In this document: piece after piece, positions 49,450 through 58,036 of the stretch
Numbering within the stretch: position 1 is the stretch's first letter
How the letters are laid out: every line of letters starts with the position of its first letter
Source: Thermocoleostomius sinensis A174
GTDB lineage: Bacteria; Cyanobacteriota; Cyanobacteriia; Elainellales; Elainellaceae
DNA length: 64,000 bases
Direction of reading: 5' to 3'
Assembly (NCBI RefSeq): GCF_026802175.1
Contig: NZ_CP113797.1
Span: forward strand, 2,271,026-2,335,025
The notes under the pieces: model-generated
The model's database searches: none
What the model was told of the DNA's origin: nothing
What the model saw: only the letters and a program-made list of their open reading frames with translations
Position numbers and translations under genes: made by a program

Positions 49450-49626
49450 ACTGTCTAAACCGTTTGGCACTTCCACACACCACGACACAAAACTATCTGC
49501 AAGGGTTTCAACGTTAAGTAGGCAATCCAACTGCTCCAATGGATAACAACGGATCAATGCGCATTAAAAAATGATCCCACATTGATCCCAAAAAGTTTTA
49601 AAAAGTTTAAATTTGACGGTGCAATT

Positions 49627-50379
49627 CTACAGCATGGCTTTGCCTGATCCATCGATCGATTGTGCCAGTACTCTTTCTAGCACTTGACGATAGCCCTCTT
49701 CTACTTGACCTAAATTTTGACGAAACCGATCTTTATCCATCACTCGTTCAGCCGGATCGGTGGTGGCTTGGTTCCAAAGCCGACAGGTATCGGGACTAAT
49801 TTCATCTGCTAGAAGCAAGGTTCCGTCGGGTTCCATTCCAAATTCCAATTTAAAATCTACCAGGGTAATGCCACAGGATTGGAAGAACGCTGTAAGATGC
49901 TGATTGATTTGCTCAGCCATACGCTGTAGTTGGCTTACTTGCTCGGGCGTAGCCAAGTTAAGCACCCGTAGCCGATCGAGAGTCAGCAGCGGATCGCCCA
50001 ACGCATCGTTTTTATAATAAAACTCGACCAGTGGTGGACTGAGTTCAGTTCCCAGCGGTATCCCCGTTTGTTGACAAAGGCTGCCAGCAGCCAAGTTACG
50101 CACAACGACCTCCAGCGGCACAATTTTGACCGATCGAACTCGCATCTCGTTGGGGGACGACTGTTCAATCCAATGGGTGCGAATGCCATGCGACTCTAGC
50201 AACTGAAATAAATGGCTGGAAATGGTGCAGTTAATTTCGCCTTTGCCCACAATACGCCCTCGCTTTTGAGCATTAAAGGCGGTTGCATCATCCTTGAAAT
50301 GAGTCAGCAGGATGTTTGGGTCTTCGGTAGTATAGAGGATTTTGGCTTTCCCTTCGTAAAGTTTTTGACCAGCAACCAT
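49627..50379 (-). CDS. purC: SAICAR synthetase
   Basis: The 250-residue enzyme of purine synthesis joins aspartate to CAIR. Family blocks are clear: KLYEGKAKILYTT, LLTHFKDDATAFN, VPLEVVVRNLAAGSL, LVDFKLEFG and LADEISPDTCRLW. It lies upstream of bamA on the same strand with a 177-base gap, so co-transcription is possible. Length matches the bacterial standard. Confidence 0.97.
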   Translation of the reverse strand: MVAGQKLYEGKAKILYTTEDPNILLTHFKDDATAFNAQKRGRIVGKGEINCTISSHLFQLLESHGIRTHWIEQSSPNEMRVRSVKIVPLEVVVRNLAAGSLCQQTGIPLGTELSPPLVEFYYKNDALGDPLLTLDRLRVLNLATPEQVSQLQRMAEQINQHLTAFFQSCGITLVDFKLEFGMEPDGTLLLADEISPDTCRLWNQATTDPAERVMDKDRFRQNLGQVEEGYRQVLERVLAQSIDGSGKAML

Positions 50380-51051
50380 GAGTGTCTGTTGACCAATTGA
50401 AACGAGGTCTCATTATTGTACCGGGCTGACGTTCCCGATTGACCAATCTGATATACAGGGAAGACTTTTTGGCAACCCAATAAAATAGTTTGCTTAATTG
50501 CTTTCCAATGATTTCAAAATTTGATCTTATGGACACTTTTTAATATCTGAAGGAAAGAAAGTATTTCTATTCTTGATAGGTTTTTGTATTCCGAAGCCAT
50601 TGTTTCTACTGTGTTGGTCTCCAAAGCGTGCTATAAAATACAGTTTTCACTTCCAGTAGATCTTTTCAGCAAAACCAGGTAAAGTGGGGGGAGTTTCGGT
50701 AGTCAGCACGATTTCTATTTATTCTGTTTATTGCTGATCTTATTGCTGACAATCTGTTTTACCGTTAGCCACACGGTTGGATGTTTGGTTTAGTGCATGA
50801 GGACTCAGCCCGCTCATCTCAAGTTAGCCAACTAGTCTTTACTGATTCAGCAAGTCGTTCACCAAGCTAGTCGATTTTTCAGTTTCTTTAAGCTGATGTA
50901 TCGATTGGAGTAAACAAATGTTGCGGTAATGGGGCTAGAATGTCACGTAATCGAGCGATTCATCGTCTTTTTTGTTCACGCTGAATTGAACCGCGATCGA
51001 TTTTTCTCAAAGCTACTGATTGGCTGTAGTTTTTACCGTCATATATGTCCA
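50380..51051. other. Divergent intergenic region upstream of purC
   Basis: About 670 AT-rich bases contain a repeated TTATTGCTGA (50728-50737 and 50740-50749) and promoters that I cannot place with confidence. In-frame upward extension of the gene at 51052 to 50929 lacks family-like sequence. Nothing else is seen. Confidence 0.45.
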
Positions 51052-51393
51052 ATGGCTCGTTACACCAACCTTTTTACAGTTTCAGCTTCCACTCAAGACC
51101 TCCGACGGTCTGTTGTTCGAGTGTTTCAAGCATGTAATTTGAATTTGGTTTATGAAGCAGCAGATTACCTGGTGGCGAAGGAAAAGCCCGGACACGTAAC
51201 CTACTCACAGCTTGCTACGGTCGAAGTACTCATCAATTCTCTGCCTAATGAGGAAAGCAGTGCCCATGTGAACCTGGTAGTGAAGAATGAGGAATTACCC
51301 CTGAAGACCAATAACCATTGTCATCGGGTTTTTACATTGGTGAATCAAACCATCGTAGACACGCAAAACTGGCAGTCTGTACAACTGACCTAG
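51052..51393 (+). CDS. Conserved small cyanobacterial protein
   Basis: I choose the ATG at 51052, where MARYTNLFTVSASTQDLRRS begins; an upstream ATG at 50929 adds residues that look like translated intergenic DNA. The 113-residue protein is soluble and alpha/beta (VFQACNLNLVYEAADYLVAK, LATVEVLINS, VNLVVKNEELPLKTNNHC). I recall close relatives annotated only as conserved hypothetical in cyanobacteria. Function is unknown. Confidence 0.7.
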   Translation: MARYTNLFTVSASTQDLRRSVVRVFQACNLNLVYEAADYLVAKEKPGHVTYSQLATVEVLINSLPNEESSAHVNLVVKNEELPLKTNNHCHRVFTLVNQTIVDTQNWQSVQLT

Positions 51394-51586
51394 TCGTTGA
51401 ATCTAACGCCGAGATGGATCGACCTAAAAGCAATGGCGGCTGTGCTTAAACTACACATGATGTTGAAGTATAGTCGCTTCTGACGTTCTCATCTGTTTGT
51501 TCATCTATATTTCGTTAAGCCATTTTGCTAAGCCAGCGGAGTTATCTATGATGGTTTAAGCAACTTGGCTTTTTTAGATCCTGCTC

Positions 51587-53059
51587 ATGAGTTTTGATGA
51601 CATCCTTGATGCTGTAGAACAATTACTGCCTGCCGATCGCTTAGGGGCAATCGATCGCTTCATTTTTCGCCAATCGTGGTTAGGGCGAACCTACACAGAA
51701 ATGGCCCATATGTCAGGATATGGCAATGACTATATTAAGGAAGTCGGATCGCGCTTATGGCATGACTTGTCCGAGGTAACGGGTCAGCGCGTGACCAAAA
51801 AAAACTTGCAATTAGTGTTTAGTGATCACCTTGAGCCAACCTTGGCTAGCATCGCGTCGGTGGAACTAGCCGCTGAACCAGTCTTGTCTGAATCAGCGTC
51901 CTCCGCTCAGCATTGGCAAGATCTAGTGGTCTTGCAGCCACCTCGTACCATTGATCGGGTAATGCTACCGCTAGCCACTCGAATGGGGTTTCCTGGTGGG
52001 CCAATTCCGCTAAACTCACCGTTCTATATCGAGCGCCCCCCGATCGAATGGCTATCCTATGCAGAATTGGAACAACCAGGAAGCTTAATTCGCATTCGTG
52101 CCCCCAGACAAATGGGCAAAAGTTCTCTGATGCATCGGTTGCTTGCTCATGCCGACATGCTAGAGTATCGAACCGTCCATTTAGATTTTCAAGAAGCCGA
52201 TCAAGGAGTATTTTCTTCGCTCGATCAATTTTTGCGCTGGTTTTGCGCCAATATTAGCCGTCGCTTGCAGGTTGCACCCCGTCTAGATGACTATTGGGAC
52301 GAAGATATGGGCAGCAAGGTGAGTTGTAAAGTTTATTTTGCTGGCTATTTGCTTAAACAGATTGAGCGTCCGATTGTCATTGCGCTGAACGAAGTCAATC
52401 GAGTTTTCGAGCACCCCCAGATTGCCCAAGACTTTCTGCCAATGCTGCGCGTTTGGCATGAGCAAGCAAAACATGATCCGGCTTGGCAAAAGTTACGGTT
52501 GGTGCTAGCCCATTCTACTGAAATCTATGTACCTCTTAATCTCAATCAATCGCCGTTCAATGTGGGGTTATCAATTCGTCTACATCCCTTCAATGTTGAG
52601 CAGGTGCAAGAACTGGCACAACGCTATCACTTGGACTGGAACACCCCGATCGGCTGTGAACATGCAGCAGCGCTGCAAATGTTAGTAGGCGGCCATCCCT
52701 ATCTAGTTAGTTTGGCGCTGTATCATCTGCGTCAAGGCGACATCGCGATTGAACAGTTGTTAGAAACGGCCGCTATGCCTTCTGGTATCTACGCCCACCA
52801 TCTACGAGGGCTATTAACTACCCTTCTGCAAAACCCAGAGCTGATTGGGCCATTTCAACGAGTTGTAGCAGCAGATGCAGGTGTGTCCCTCGAAGCGATT
52901 GCTGCCTATAAGTTAGAGAGCATGGGTCTAGTTCATCTAGATGGTAACGTTGCCAAACTCAGTTGCGAGTTGTACCGATCGTTCTTTCAAGCACAGTTTG
53001 CTATGCATTCGGTGCTCCAGCCTGTGATGAATAGTATGAGAGACAAGGAGCAATGGTGA
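51587..53059 (+). CDS. AAA-like (AAA_35) ATPase with N-terminal vWA-MoxR-associated domain
   Basis: The 490-residue protein begins with a roughly 90-residue helical domain (MSFDDILDAVEQLLPADRLG, then RTYTEMAHMSGYGNDYIKEV) like the HTH domain of vWA-MoxR-associated conflict systems. An AAA-like ATPase of the AAA_35 type follows: FYIERPPIEWLSYAEL, Walker A RAPRQMGKSSL near 171-181, and GGHPYLVSLALYHL. At the Walker B position it reads VIALNEVNRVFE: Asn268 and Asn271 stand where Asp is usual (ALDEVDR). ATP hydrolysis may therefore be weak. Partners are unknown and no effector gene is adjacent. Confidence 0.8.
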   Translation: MSFDDILDAVEQLLPADRLGAIDRFIFRQSWLGRTYTEMAHMSGYGNDYIKEVGSRLWHDLSEVTGQRVTKKNLQLVFSDHLEPTLASIASVELAAEPVLSESASSAQHWQDLVVLQPPRTIDRVMLPLATRMGFPGGPIPLNSPFYIERPPIEWLSYAELEQPGSLIRIRAPRQMGKSSLMHRLLAHADMLEYRTVHLDFQEADQGVFSSLDQFLRWFCANISRRLQVAPRLDDYWDEDMGSKVSCKVYFAGYLLKQIERPIVIALNEVNRVFEHPQIAQDFLPMLRVWHEQAKHDPAWQKLRLVLAHSTEIYVPLNLNQSPFNVGLSIRLHPFNVEQVQELAQRYHLDWNTPIGCEHAAALQMLVGGHPYLVSLALYHLRQGDIAIEQLLETAAMPSGIYAHHLRGLLTTLLQNPELIGPFQRVVAADAGVSLEAIAAYKLESMGLVHLDGNVAKLSCELYRSFFQAQFAMHSVLQPVMNSMRDKEQW

Positions 53060-53128
53060 GTCAATGACAACACAAGATGAATGATTTTTCTTGCGGTCAA
53101 CCGGAACTACAAACAATGAGATTTCCCG

Positions 53129-53848
53129 TCAAGTGTACTTTCGCGATCGCTTTTTGCGGGGGCTTGTGCGTGGGTGAGGACGTTCTGGTGTGCTCATACG
53201 AGCCGTAGGTTCGCTTAATCGTCGGCTCACCTCCACAAAGCTGTCGCGCCGCAAGTACGGATAATCAGACACCCACAAATCGTAGTCAGATAAATAAATA
53301 TCAGATACCTGGGAAATTCGGCTTAGATCGGAGCGATTCGATACTACTACCATTTGAGCCACATCCCCTGGACGAATAGCTCGATGCTCCCGCTTGAGTG
53401 GAACTTGCAAGTTAGTATAAAACCCAGTTTCATCGCCCACTTCTAAGTTCAGACAGCGTTCGCGATTTTCAACCAGCACCAATTCGCCTCGCTGATTCAC
53501 GGTTTCTTCTGTACCAATCAATTCTTCGGTAACAAAAACGTCTTGCACTTCCCCCTGCCAAAATCCGCTATATGGATAGCGTCGCAACAATCGATTGCGT
53601 TGACTGGCCAAATAAACCGGCCCCCACAACCAGTAAAACCCAGCCGAAAACCCCAGTAAGAAAATCACAATATTAAAGGCTTGTCCCAGAAACGAGCGCA
53701 AAATTACCACTGCCACAACTCCAGCAATAGAAATTAACAAGCGCCGCAACAGATCAGAAAACTTGCCCCAGTAATACTTATATTGATCGCCTGTGGCAAC
53801 CAAAGGAACCAATTCTTCAAACGTTTTACGAGTTAAAGGAACGAGCAT
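53129..53848 (-). CDS. Conserved cyanobacterial membrane protein
   Basis: I choose the ATG at 53848 (MLVPLTRKTFEELVPLVATG), which matches how relatives begin; a start at 53881 is possible. The 239-residue protein has two membrane helices at about 38-58 and 60-82, then a soluble beta-rich domain (GFWQGEVQDVFVTEELIGTE, GELVLVENRERCLNLEVGDE) and a basic tail ending KKRSRKYT. Relatives are sometimes labelled phosphate ABC transporter permease, but nothing here supports a permease. Function is unknown. Confidence 0.8.
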   Translation of the reverse strand: MLVPLTRKTFEELVPLVATGDQYKYYWGKFSDLLRRLLISIAGVVAVVILRSFLGQAFNIVIFLLGFSAGFYWLWGPVYLASQRNRLLRRYPYSGFWQGEVQDVFVTEELIGTEETVNQRGELVLVENRERCLNLEVGDETGFYTNLQVPLKREHRAIRPGDVAQMVVVSNRSDLSRISQVSDIYLSDYDLWVSDYPYLRRDSFVEVSRRLSEPTARMSTPERPHPRTSPRKKRSRKYT

Positions 53849-54051
53849 AGAGGTTGAATAAAAGCACTCCGCTAGCAGCAATTTGCATCGATCGTATGAA
53901 CTGCTTTGAGCCTAACACTTGTGGCTCATTTGTTACAAAGCCATCTTCATGTCTGTTTGAGTTCTCTATTGAACAGGGTGTTGGGGTTAGACAAAAGGTG
54001 AATCTACGGATTTTTTTGCTTTTTCCAAAAGTGCCTCAGTCTAAAAGTTCA

Positions 54052-54234
54052 GTACATCTCTCGACGCTCATCCTGCCATGCAAACGGCACAATCAGAGTT
54101 AACTTCTGGAGAACGCCTTCGGAAGAACTAAACAACTAGGGGGCAATTGGGTTGTTTTGGTTCTTCTAGTTAGGAAAGCGTCCTTACAGGTGACTTGCCT
54201 GACCTTGGGGGCTTTAAAGGTCAGGCAATTTTTT
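54052..54234 (+). ncRNA. Candidate small RNA ending in an orphan intrinsic terminator
   Basis: A strong plus-strand terminator at 54195-54234 has no plus-strand gene before it: both neighbours are on the minus strand. The preceding 150 bases can fold, for example AACTAG near 54132 with CTAGTT near 54166. A weak promoter pair TTGCTT (54016-54021) and TCTAAA (54040-54045) with an 18-base spacer could give a transcript of about 180 bases. The 5' end is a guess and I do not recognise the RNA family. Confidence 0.35.
54195..54234 (+). terminator. Strong intrinsic terminator without an upstream gene
   Basis: TTGCCTGACCTT (54195-54206) and AAGGTCAGGCAA (54217-54228) form a perfect 12-bp stem with a 10-base loop and are followed by six T (54229-54234). 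On the other strand there is no T-tail, so it works only for plus-strand transcription. Confidence 0.88.
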
Positions 54235-54274
54235 ATACAGGTTCTATTGCGTTTAGCAGCTAACCCATCCTTTC

Positions 54275-57262
54275 TCAATCTAACAGTTCTACAATGCCGC
54301 GTTGTCCATCTAAGCGAATGCGTTGCCCATCTTGAAACCGTTGAGTAGCTTGTTCGACATCCATCACAGCAGGAATTTTGTACTCTCGGGCCACGATCGC
54401 TCCGTGTGACAATTGCCCACCCACTTCAGCCACCAGCCCTCCAGCTTGGGCCAACAGGGGTGCCCAGCCCGAGTCAGTATAGGGCACCACGAGGATGGTT
54501 GTCTTAGTAATCTCAGAGCTTTGTTGTAGCGATCGTAGGACTTTCACTTGTCCTTCGATTTGTCCTGGGCTTGCACCAATTCCTTGCAGTTGCTTGCCGC
54601 TCGAAACACGGTCATGCGCGTTGGGCTGAGAAGGTGGGGTGTTGCCATACACCAACATCGCAGGAGATCGTTGTCGATCGGACTCTAGTTGTGCTCGACG
54701 TTGACGAATCAAATCGGGAATTTGCCGCCTCAACTCTGAACGAGTTCCTGTGACTAAGTGTTCAATTTCATCAAAGGTTAGGAAAAATAGATCGCCTGTC
54801 TCTGCAAGTAATCCAGTCGATCGCCAATGCTCTTCCAAGGACACCACACTCCAGCGCAATTCAGCCAACAATCGACTATAAACCGCCGTAACCCGTCCTT
54901 TTAGATCTAACCGACGTTGTACCTGCCGGGTTTTCCAGGATGGAGCGTTGGAGGCGTCTGTCCCAGAAGGATGGAGCGATTTAGGTGGATTGAACACAAA
55001 CTGGGTGAATAGGTCTCGAGCAGGTTGGGGATTTTCCTTCCAAGTGGGTACGGCAATATCGGTCGCCACTTCACTCAAGTAGCCATACTGCTCTAGAAAC
55101 TGATTGAACTGTCGCACAATTGCTTGTCCGCTTGGATGAGCAGACAGGGTCGAGAATACAACATCGCTAGTTTGCGGCGTCACCTGCTGCAATGACGGTA
55201 ATACTATTCGCGCCTGGGCTGCCAACTGCTGTAGCGCTTGTAGAGAAGCAACTTCAGGCATCAAGTTGTAAGTTAGCTGTGATTCGGGCACGTTGAACAC
55301 GGCTTGCCGCAAGGCCGCACTTAAGGGAGCCAAGATACTGTAATAGGTTGCTTGCTTCAACAGTTTCAAAATCCGGTAAATGCGTCGCAGTAATGCGTCT
55401 GCGGTAAGTTGATCGATCGACTGTCGGGTCAACTCATCTAAAGACGGCTCGAATCCGTGCGCCAGATCTTGCTCAAATTCTTTTTCTAATTTAAGTTCCT
55501 GTTGCAAAAGCCGCAGCAGTCCAGGGAGGTTACGCAAGGTAGAACGGAGAGGGGGTTTTGTAAATTTAGCTCCACGGGTGAGAAACTCTAAACTTTCAGG
55601 TGGCAGTCCCATGCGTCGAAAGATTTGCCCCAACAGTGACGCATTAAAGTAGGCGGCGGAATGATGTAAGGTAGCTGTGTCATTAAAGTTTAGATCAGAG
55701 GCGCGATCGCCTAGGACAAGGCTGAATATCTCTCCCCACACGCCGCAGGTCAGCGGGCGATTGATTGACCATGTCAGGGGATGAATATAACCTGGAATGA
55801 CTTCAGCGGCAATTTTACGAGTCCAAATCGGCAGTAGTGTTGTAATGGGTCGCGCTTGCAGTATCCACACTTGTTGGCCATCGTAAGTCCATTCAATATC
55901 CTGTGGAACACCGTGAAATCGGGCTTCCAACTGACGAACAAGAAAAGCGACTTGCTGAATTAACCAATGGGGTGTTTGCCCTTCTCCCTCAACTCGACAG
56001 GTTATGCTCTCTGGCAGCGAATCAGGGTTCCAGCTAGCAAAGGTTTGAGGATTGCAACCCTGCTGATTAGCTGGTTGCCCTTGGCGAATTACAGAAAGAA
56101 TCGATTCTGTTCCTTCTAACCACACTCGATAATATTGTGGAGTAAATTGTCCAGACACAACCCGCACTGCCATACCGGGTAGGGCTTCAATTACGATCGC
56201 CTCTGTGTCTCGCATCACGGGATCTCGACTGAAGGCGACACCCGAAACCACTCCTTGTATTTGTCTCTGCACCAGCACAGCCATTTCGGTATCTGCTAAC
56301 CCTCGATCATGCCGATAGCGTGCAGCAGAGGGCAAATTGTAGGAGGCTTGGCAATGAAAAATGGCCTGCTCTAACGCGGCCGAACTAGTGATGTTGAGAA
56401 TAGACTGATACTGCCCGGCCGCCGAAGCGGTTTCTGAATCTTCACCAATAGCAGAGGAACGCACAATTAAGGGACGTTCTGGCAACGGTTGTGCCACTTC
56501 AACAAGAGTGGACGGATCATCCCCCGCTCGCAGCACCCAGCCATCTGGCACCGCATAACCCCAGCGTTTAAGTTGAGATAAGGTTGCAGCTTTTTGCCCG
56601 ACTTGGCTAACTTGCAGCGGTTGATTAAGAGTGAGGAGCGATCGATCGCCTTGGAAAAAGCGAAAGAGCTTACGAGAGCTAGTTTGCACGTTGGAATCTG
56701 ATAATTCTAAATCGTCTGGAATTGTTTGATAAATCCACGCAATTAATCCACACAGGACAATCGTCGCAACAATGAGTGGTCCATTTTGAGGATGGCGCAA
56801 TACTGTCATCAACGAGAGCAGCAGTAATACGCCTAATTTACCCGATCGACGTTCTCGTAAGATCGTAAAGCTAATGCCGCCCACAAGGAAAACCAAAGCA
56901 GCGGTCACCCAATCGTGGACTAGGTATCCCCAGACTACATTCGTTGTTCCCGCACCACGTCCAAGCCAATAGCGTCCTAACACTAGCGCGATCAGCGCAA
57001 TAATTTCCCACTGTGGCTGTGTAGGGAAAAACTGTCGAGCGAGTAGAACGGCTGCAATCCCTTTCAGGGCTTCTGATAAAACGGCTAAGACACCAACTAG
57101 AGTACCGCCGTGATAAAAGGCGGCCGAAACGCTAATATTCCCCGTTCCCAATTGCGCCAAATTGCGTCTAGTTAGACCATAAGTAATCCACTGAATTAGT
57201 GGCAACCCACCCAGCAGTGGACAAATGATAAAAATCAACAGGGCTCCCCAAACTTGTGTCAT
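54275..57262 (-). CDS. Fusion: divergent PlsY-like membrane domain + PEP-dikinase/rifampin-phosphotransferase-like enzyme
   Basis: Residues 1-180 form about five membrane helices laid out like the acyl-phosphate glycerol-3-phosphate acyltransferase PlsY, but the key motifs are altered: GTGNISVSAAF (39-49) where SGNIGATN is usual, and LGRYWLGRGAGTTN (95-108) where GH...KGGKG is usual. Residues about 205-510 are a PPDK-type ATP-grasp domain (VGQKAATLSQLKRWGYAVP, RSSAIGEDSETASAAGQYQS, DIEWTYDGQQVWILQARP). A long helical middle follows, and a swivelling phosphohistidine domain ends the protein, with His953 in GGQLSHGAIVARE. The plan resembles rifampin phosphotransferase and PEP synthase. It may phosphorylate a membrane-linked substrate, which is inference. 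Similar fusions occur in other cyanobacteria. Confidence 0.85.
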   Translation of the reverse strand: MTQVWGALLIFIICPLLGGLPLIQWITYGLTRRNLAQLGTGNISVSAAFYHGGTLVGVLAVLSEALKGIAAVLLARQFFPTQPQWEIIALIALVLGRYWLGRGAGTTNVVWGYLVHDWVTAALVFLVGGISFTILRERRSGKLGVLLLLSLMTVLRHPQNGPLIVATIVLCGLIAWIYQTIPDDLELSDSNVQTSSRKLFRFFQGDRSLLTLNQPLQVSQVGQKAATLSQLKRWGYAVPDGWVLRAGDDPSTLVEVAQPLPERPLIVRSSAIGEDSETASAAGQYQSILNITSSAALEQAIFHCQASYNLPSAARYRHDRGLADTEMAVLVQRQIQGVVSGVAFSRDPVMRDTEAIVIEALPGMAVRVVSGQFTPQYYRVWLEGTESILSVIRQGQPANQQGCNPQTFASWNPDSLPESITCRVEGEGQTPHWLIQQVAFLVRQLEARFHGVPQDIEWTYDGQQVWILQARPITTLLPIWTRKIAAEVIPGYIHPLTWSINRPLTCGVWGEIFSLVLGDRASDLNFNDTATLHHSAAYFNASLLGQIFRRMGLPPESLEFLTRGAKFTKPPLRSTLRNLPGLLRLLQQELKLEKEFEQDLAHGFEPSLDELTRQSIDQLTADALLRRIYRILKLLKQATYYSILAPLSAALRQAVFNVPESQLTYNLMPEVASLQALQQLAAQARIVLPSLQQVTPQTSDVVFSTLSAHPSGQAIVRQFNQFLEQYGYLSEVATDIAVPTWKENPQPARDLFTQFVFNPPKSLHPSGTDASNAPSWKTRQVQRRLDLKGRVTAVYSRLLAELRWSVVSLEEHWRSTGLLAETGDLFFLTFDEIEHLVTGTRSELRRQIPDLIRQRRAQLESDRQRSPAMLVYGNTPPSQPNAHDRVSSGKQLQGIGASPGQIEGQVKVLRSLQQSSEITKTTILVVPYTDSGWAPLLAQAGGLVAEVGGQLSHGAIVAREYKIPAVMDVEQATQRFQDGQRIRLDGQRGIVELLD

Positions 57263-57617
57263 GGTTCTGGGCGAACAAAAACAGTAACGTGGTTATGATA
57301 GTGCCTTCACATAAGTAAGTAGTAACTCTACAAATGTTGTAGAACAAAAGGTTTAACCTGTTACTCATAATAATTCTCTAAATCCGGACTGAACTGCTCC
57401 TTTGGTTGCGGTTAGTATGCTCAATCTTGTATCAAAATTATTCTGTTCTGCCATATTACTAGGATGACCAGAACCAGAACACTTGTTACAGATCTCAGCT
57501 AAAACATTTGCTATCTCTCTTGATGTTTCTTATCAATCAAATCCTAGAGGATGTTGCTTAATTGAGTTAAATCGTGTTCGATTGCAAACTGTCTTACACA
57601 ACACTGAGAGGCTATTC
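57263..57617. other. Divergent region upstream of the dikinase fusion gene
   Basis: About 355 AT-rich bases between two divergent genes. An in-frame extension of the rightward gene up to 57483 has no signal-peptide character and is not used. I see no repeats or RNA structure. Confidence 0.45.
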
Positions 57618-57944
57618 ATGGTGAAATATAGCGTTGCCGTCGTTACCATTTTGTCTATGGGTGCTGCCACTAGCCTGAACCTACCAGTTGCCGCCGAACC
57701 TGCTCAGGGCAGTGCCTCTGATTTAAGACTCGCTGAAGAAGCAACGATCGAACCATTTGAATTTAATGCTGAAGAACTAGATCAGCTATCCACCCAAATT
57801 AATCACAGCGTTAATACTGACATGAGTCAAACTCAGCAGGTTCAAATACTGCGCCGCTCGCAGGAACTTGAACCTCCCAGCAATCGAATTGTGATTGATT
57901 CCAGTAATAATCCAGCCACAAGTAGAGAAGCTCCGTTGCCTTAA
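57618..57944 (+). CDS. Small exported protein of unknown function
   Basis: The 108-residue protein starts at 57618 with a clear signal peptide (MVKYSVAVVTILSMGAATS), with likely cleavage after VAA-EP near residue 28. The mature part is acidic and polar (EEATIEPFEFNAEELDQLST, VQILRRSQELEPPSNRIV) with no membrane segment, and is probably periplasmic. I do not recognise a family. It is convergent with psbA and shares a hairpin with it. Confidence 0.6.
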   Translation: MVKYSVAVVTILSMGAATSLNLPVAAEPAQGSASDLRLAEEATIEPFEFNAEELDQLSTQINHSVNTDMSQTQQVQILRRSQELEPPSNRIVIDSSNNPATSREAPLP

Positions 57945-57976
57945 TCGGAAAGAGTTAGATCGAGATTCAAGCCAAA

Positions 57977-58001
57977 AGCGTTCCCCATCAAGAGGAACGC
58001 T
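57977..58001 (-). terminator. Terminator of psbA
   Basis: AGCGTTCC (57977-57984) and GGAACGCT (57994-58001) form an 8-bp stem with a 9-base loop. On the minus strand it is followed by TTTGGCTT, about 36 bases past the psbA stop; it may also stop the convergent gene. Confidence 0.7.
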
Positions 58002-58036
58002 GTTTGCTAAGCTACATTTAACCTAGTGCAACTAAA

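Noticed and set aside
54157-54348. 63-codon frame over the orphan terminator
   Set aside because: It reads through the terminator stem and into the end of the dikinase gene on the other strand, so it is not a gene.
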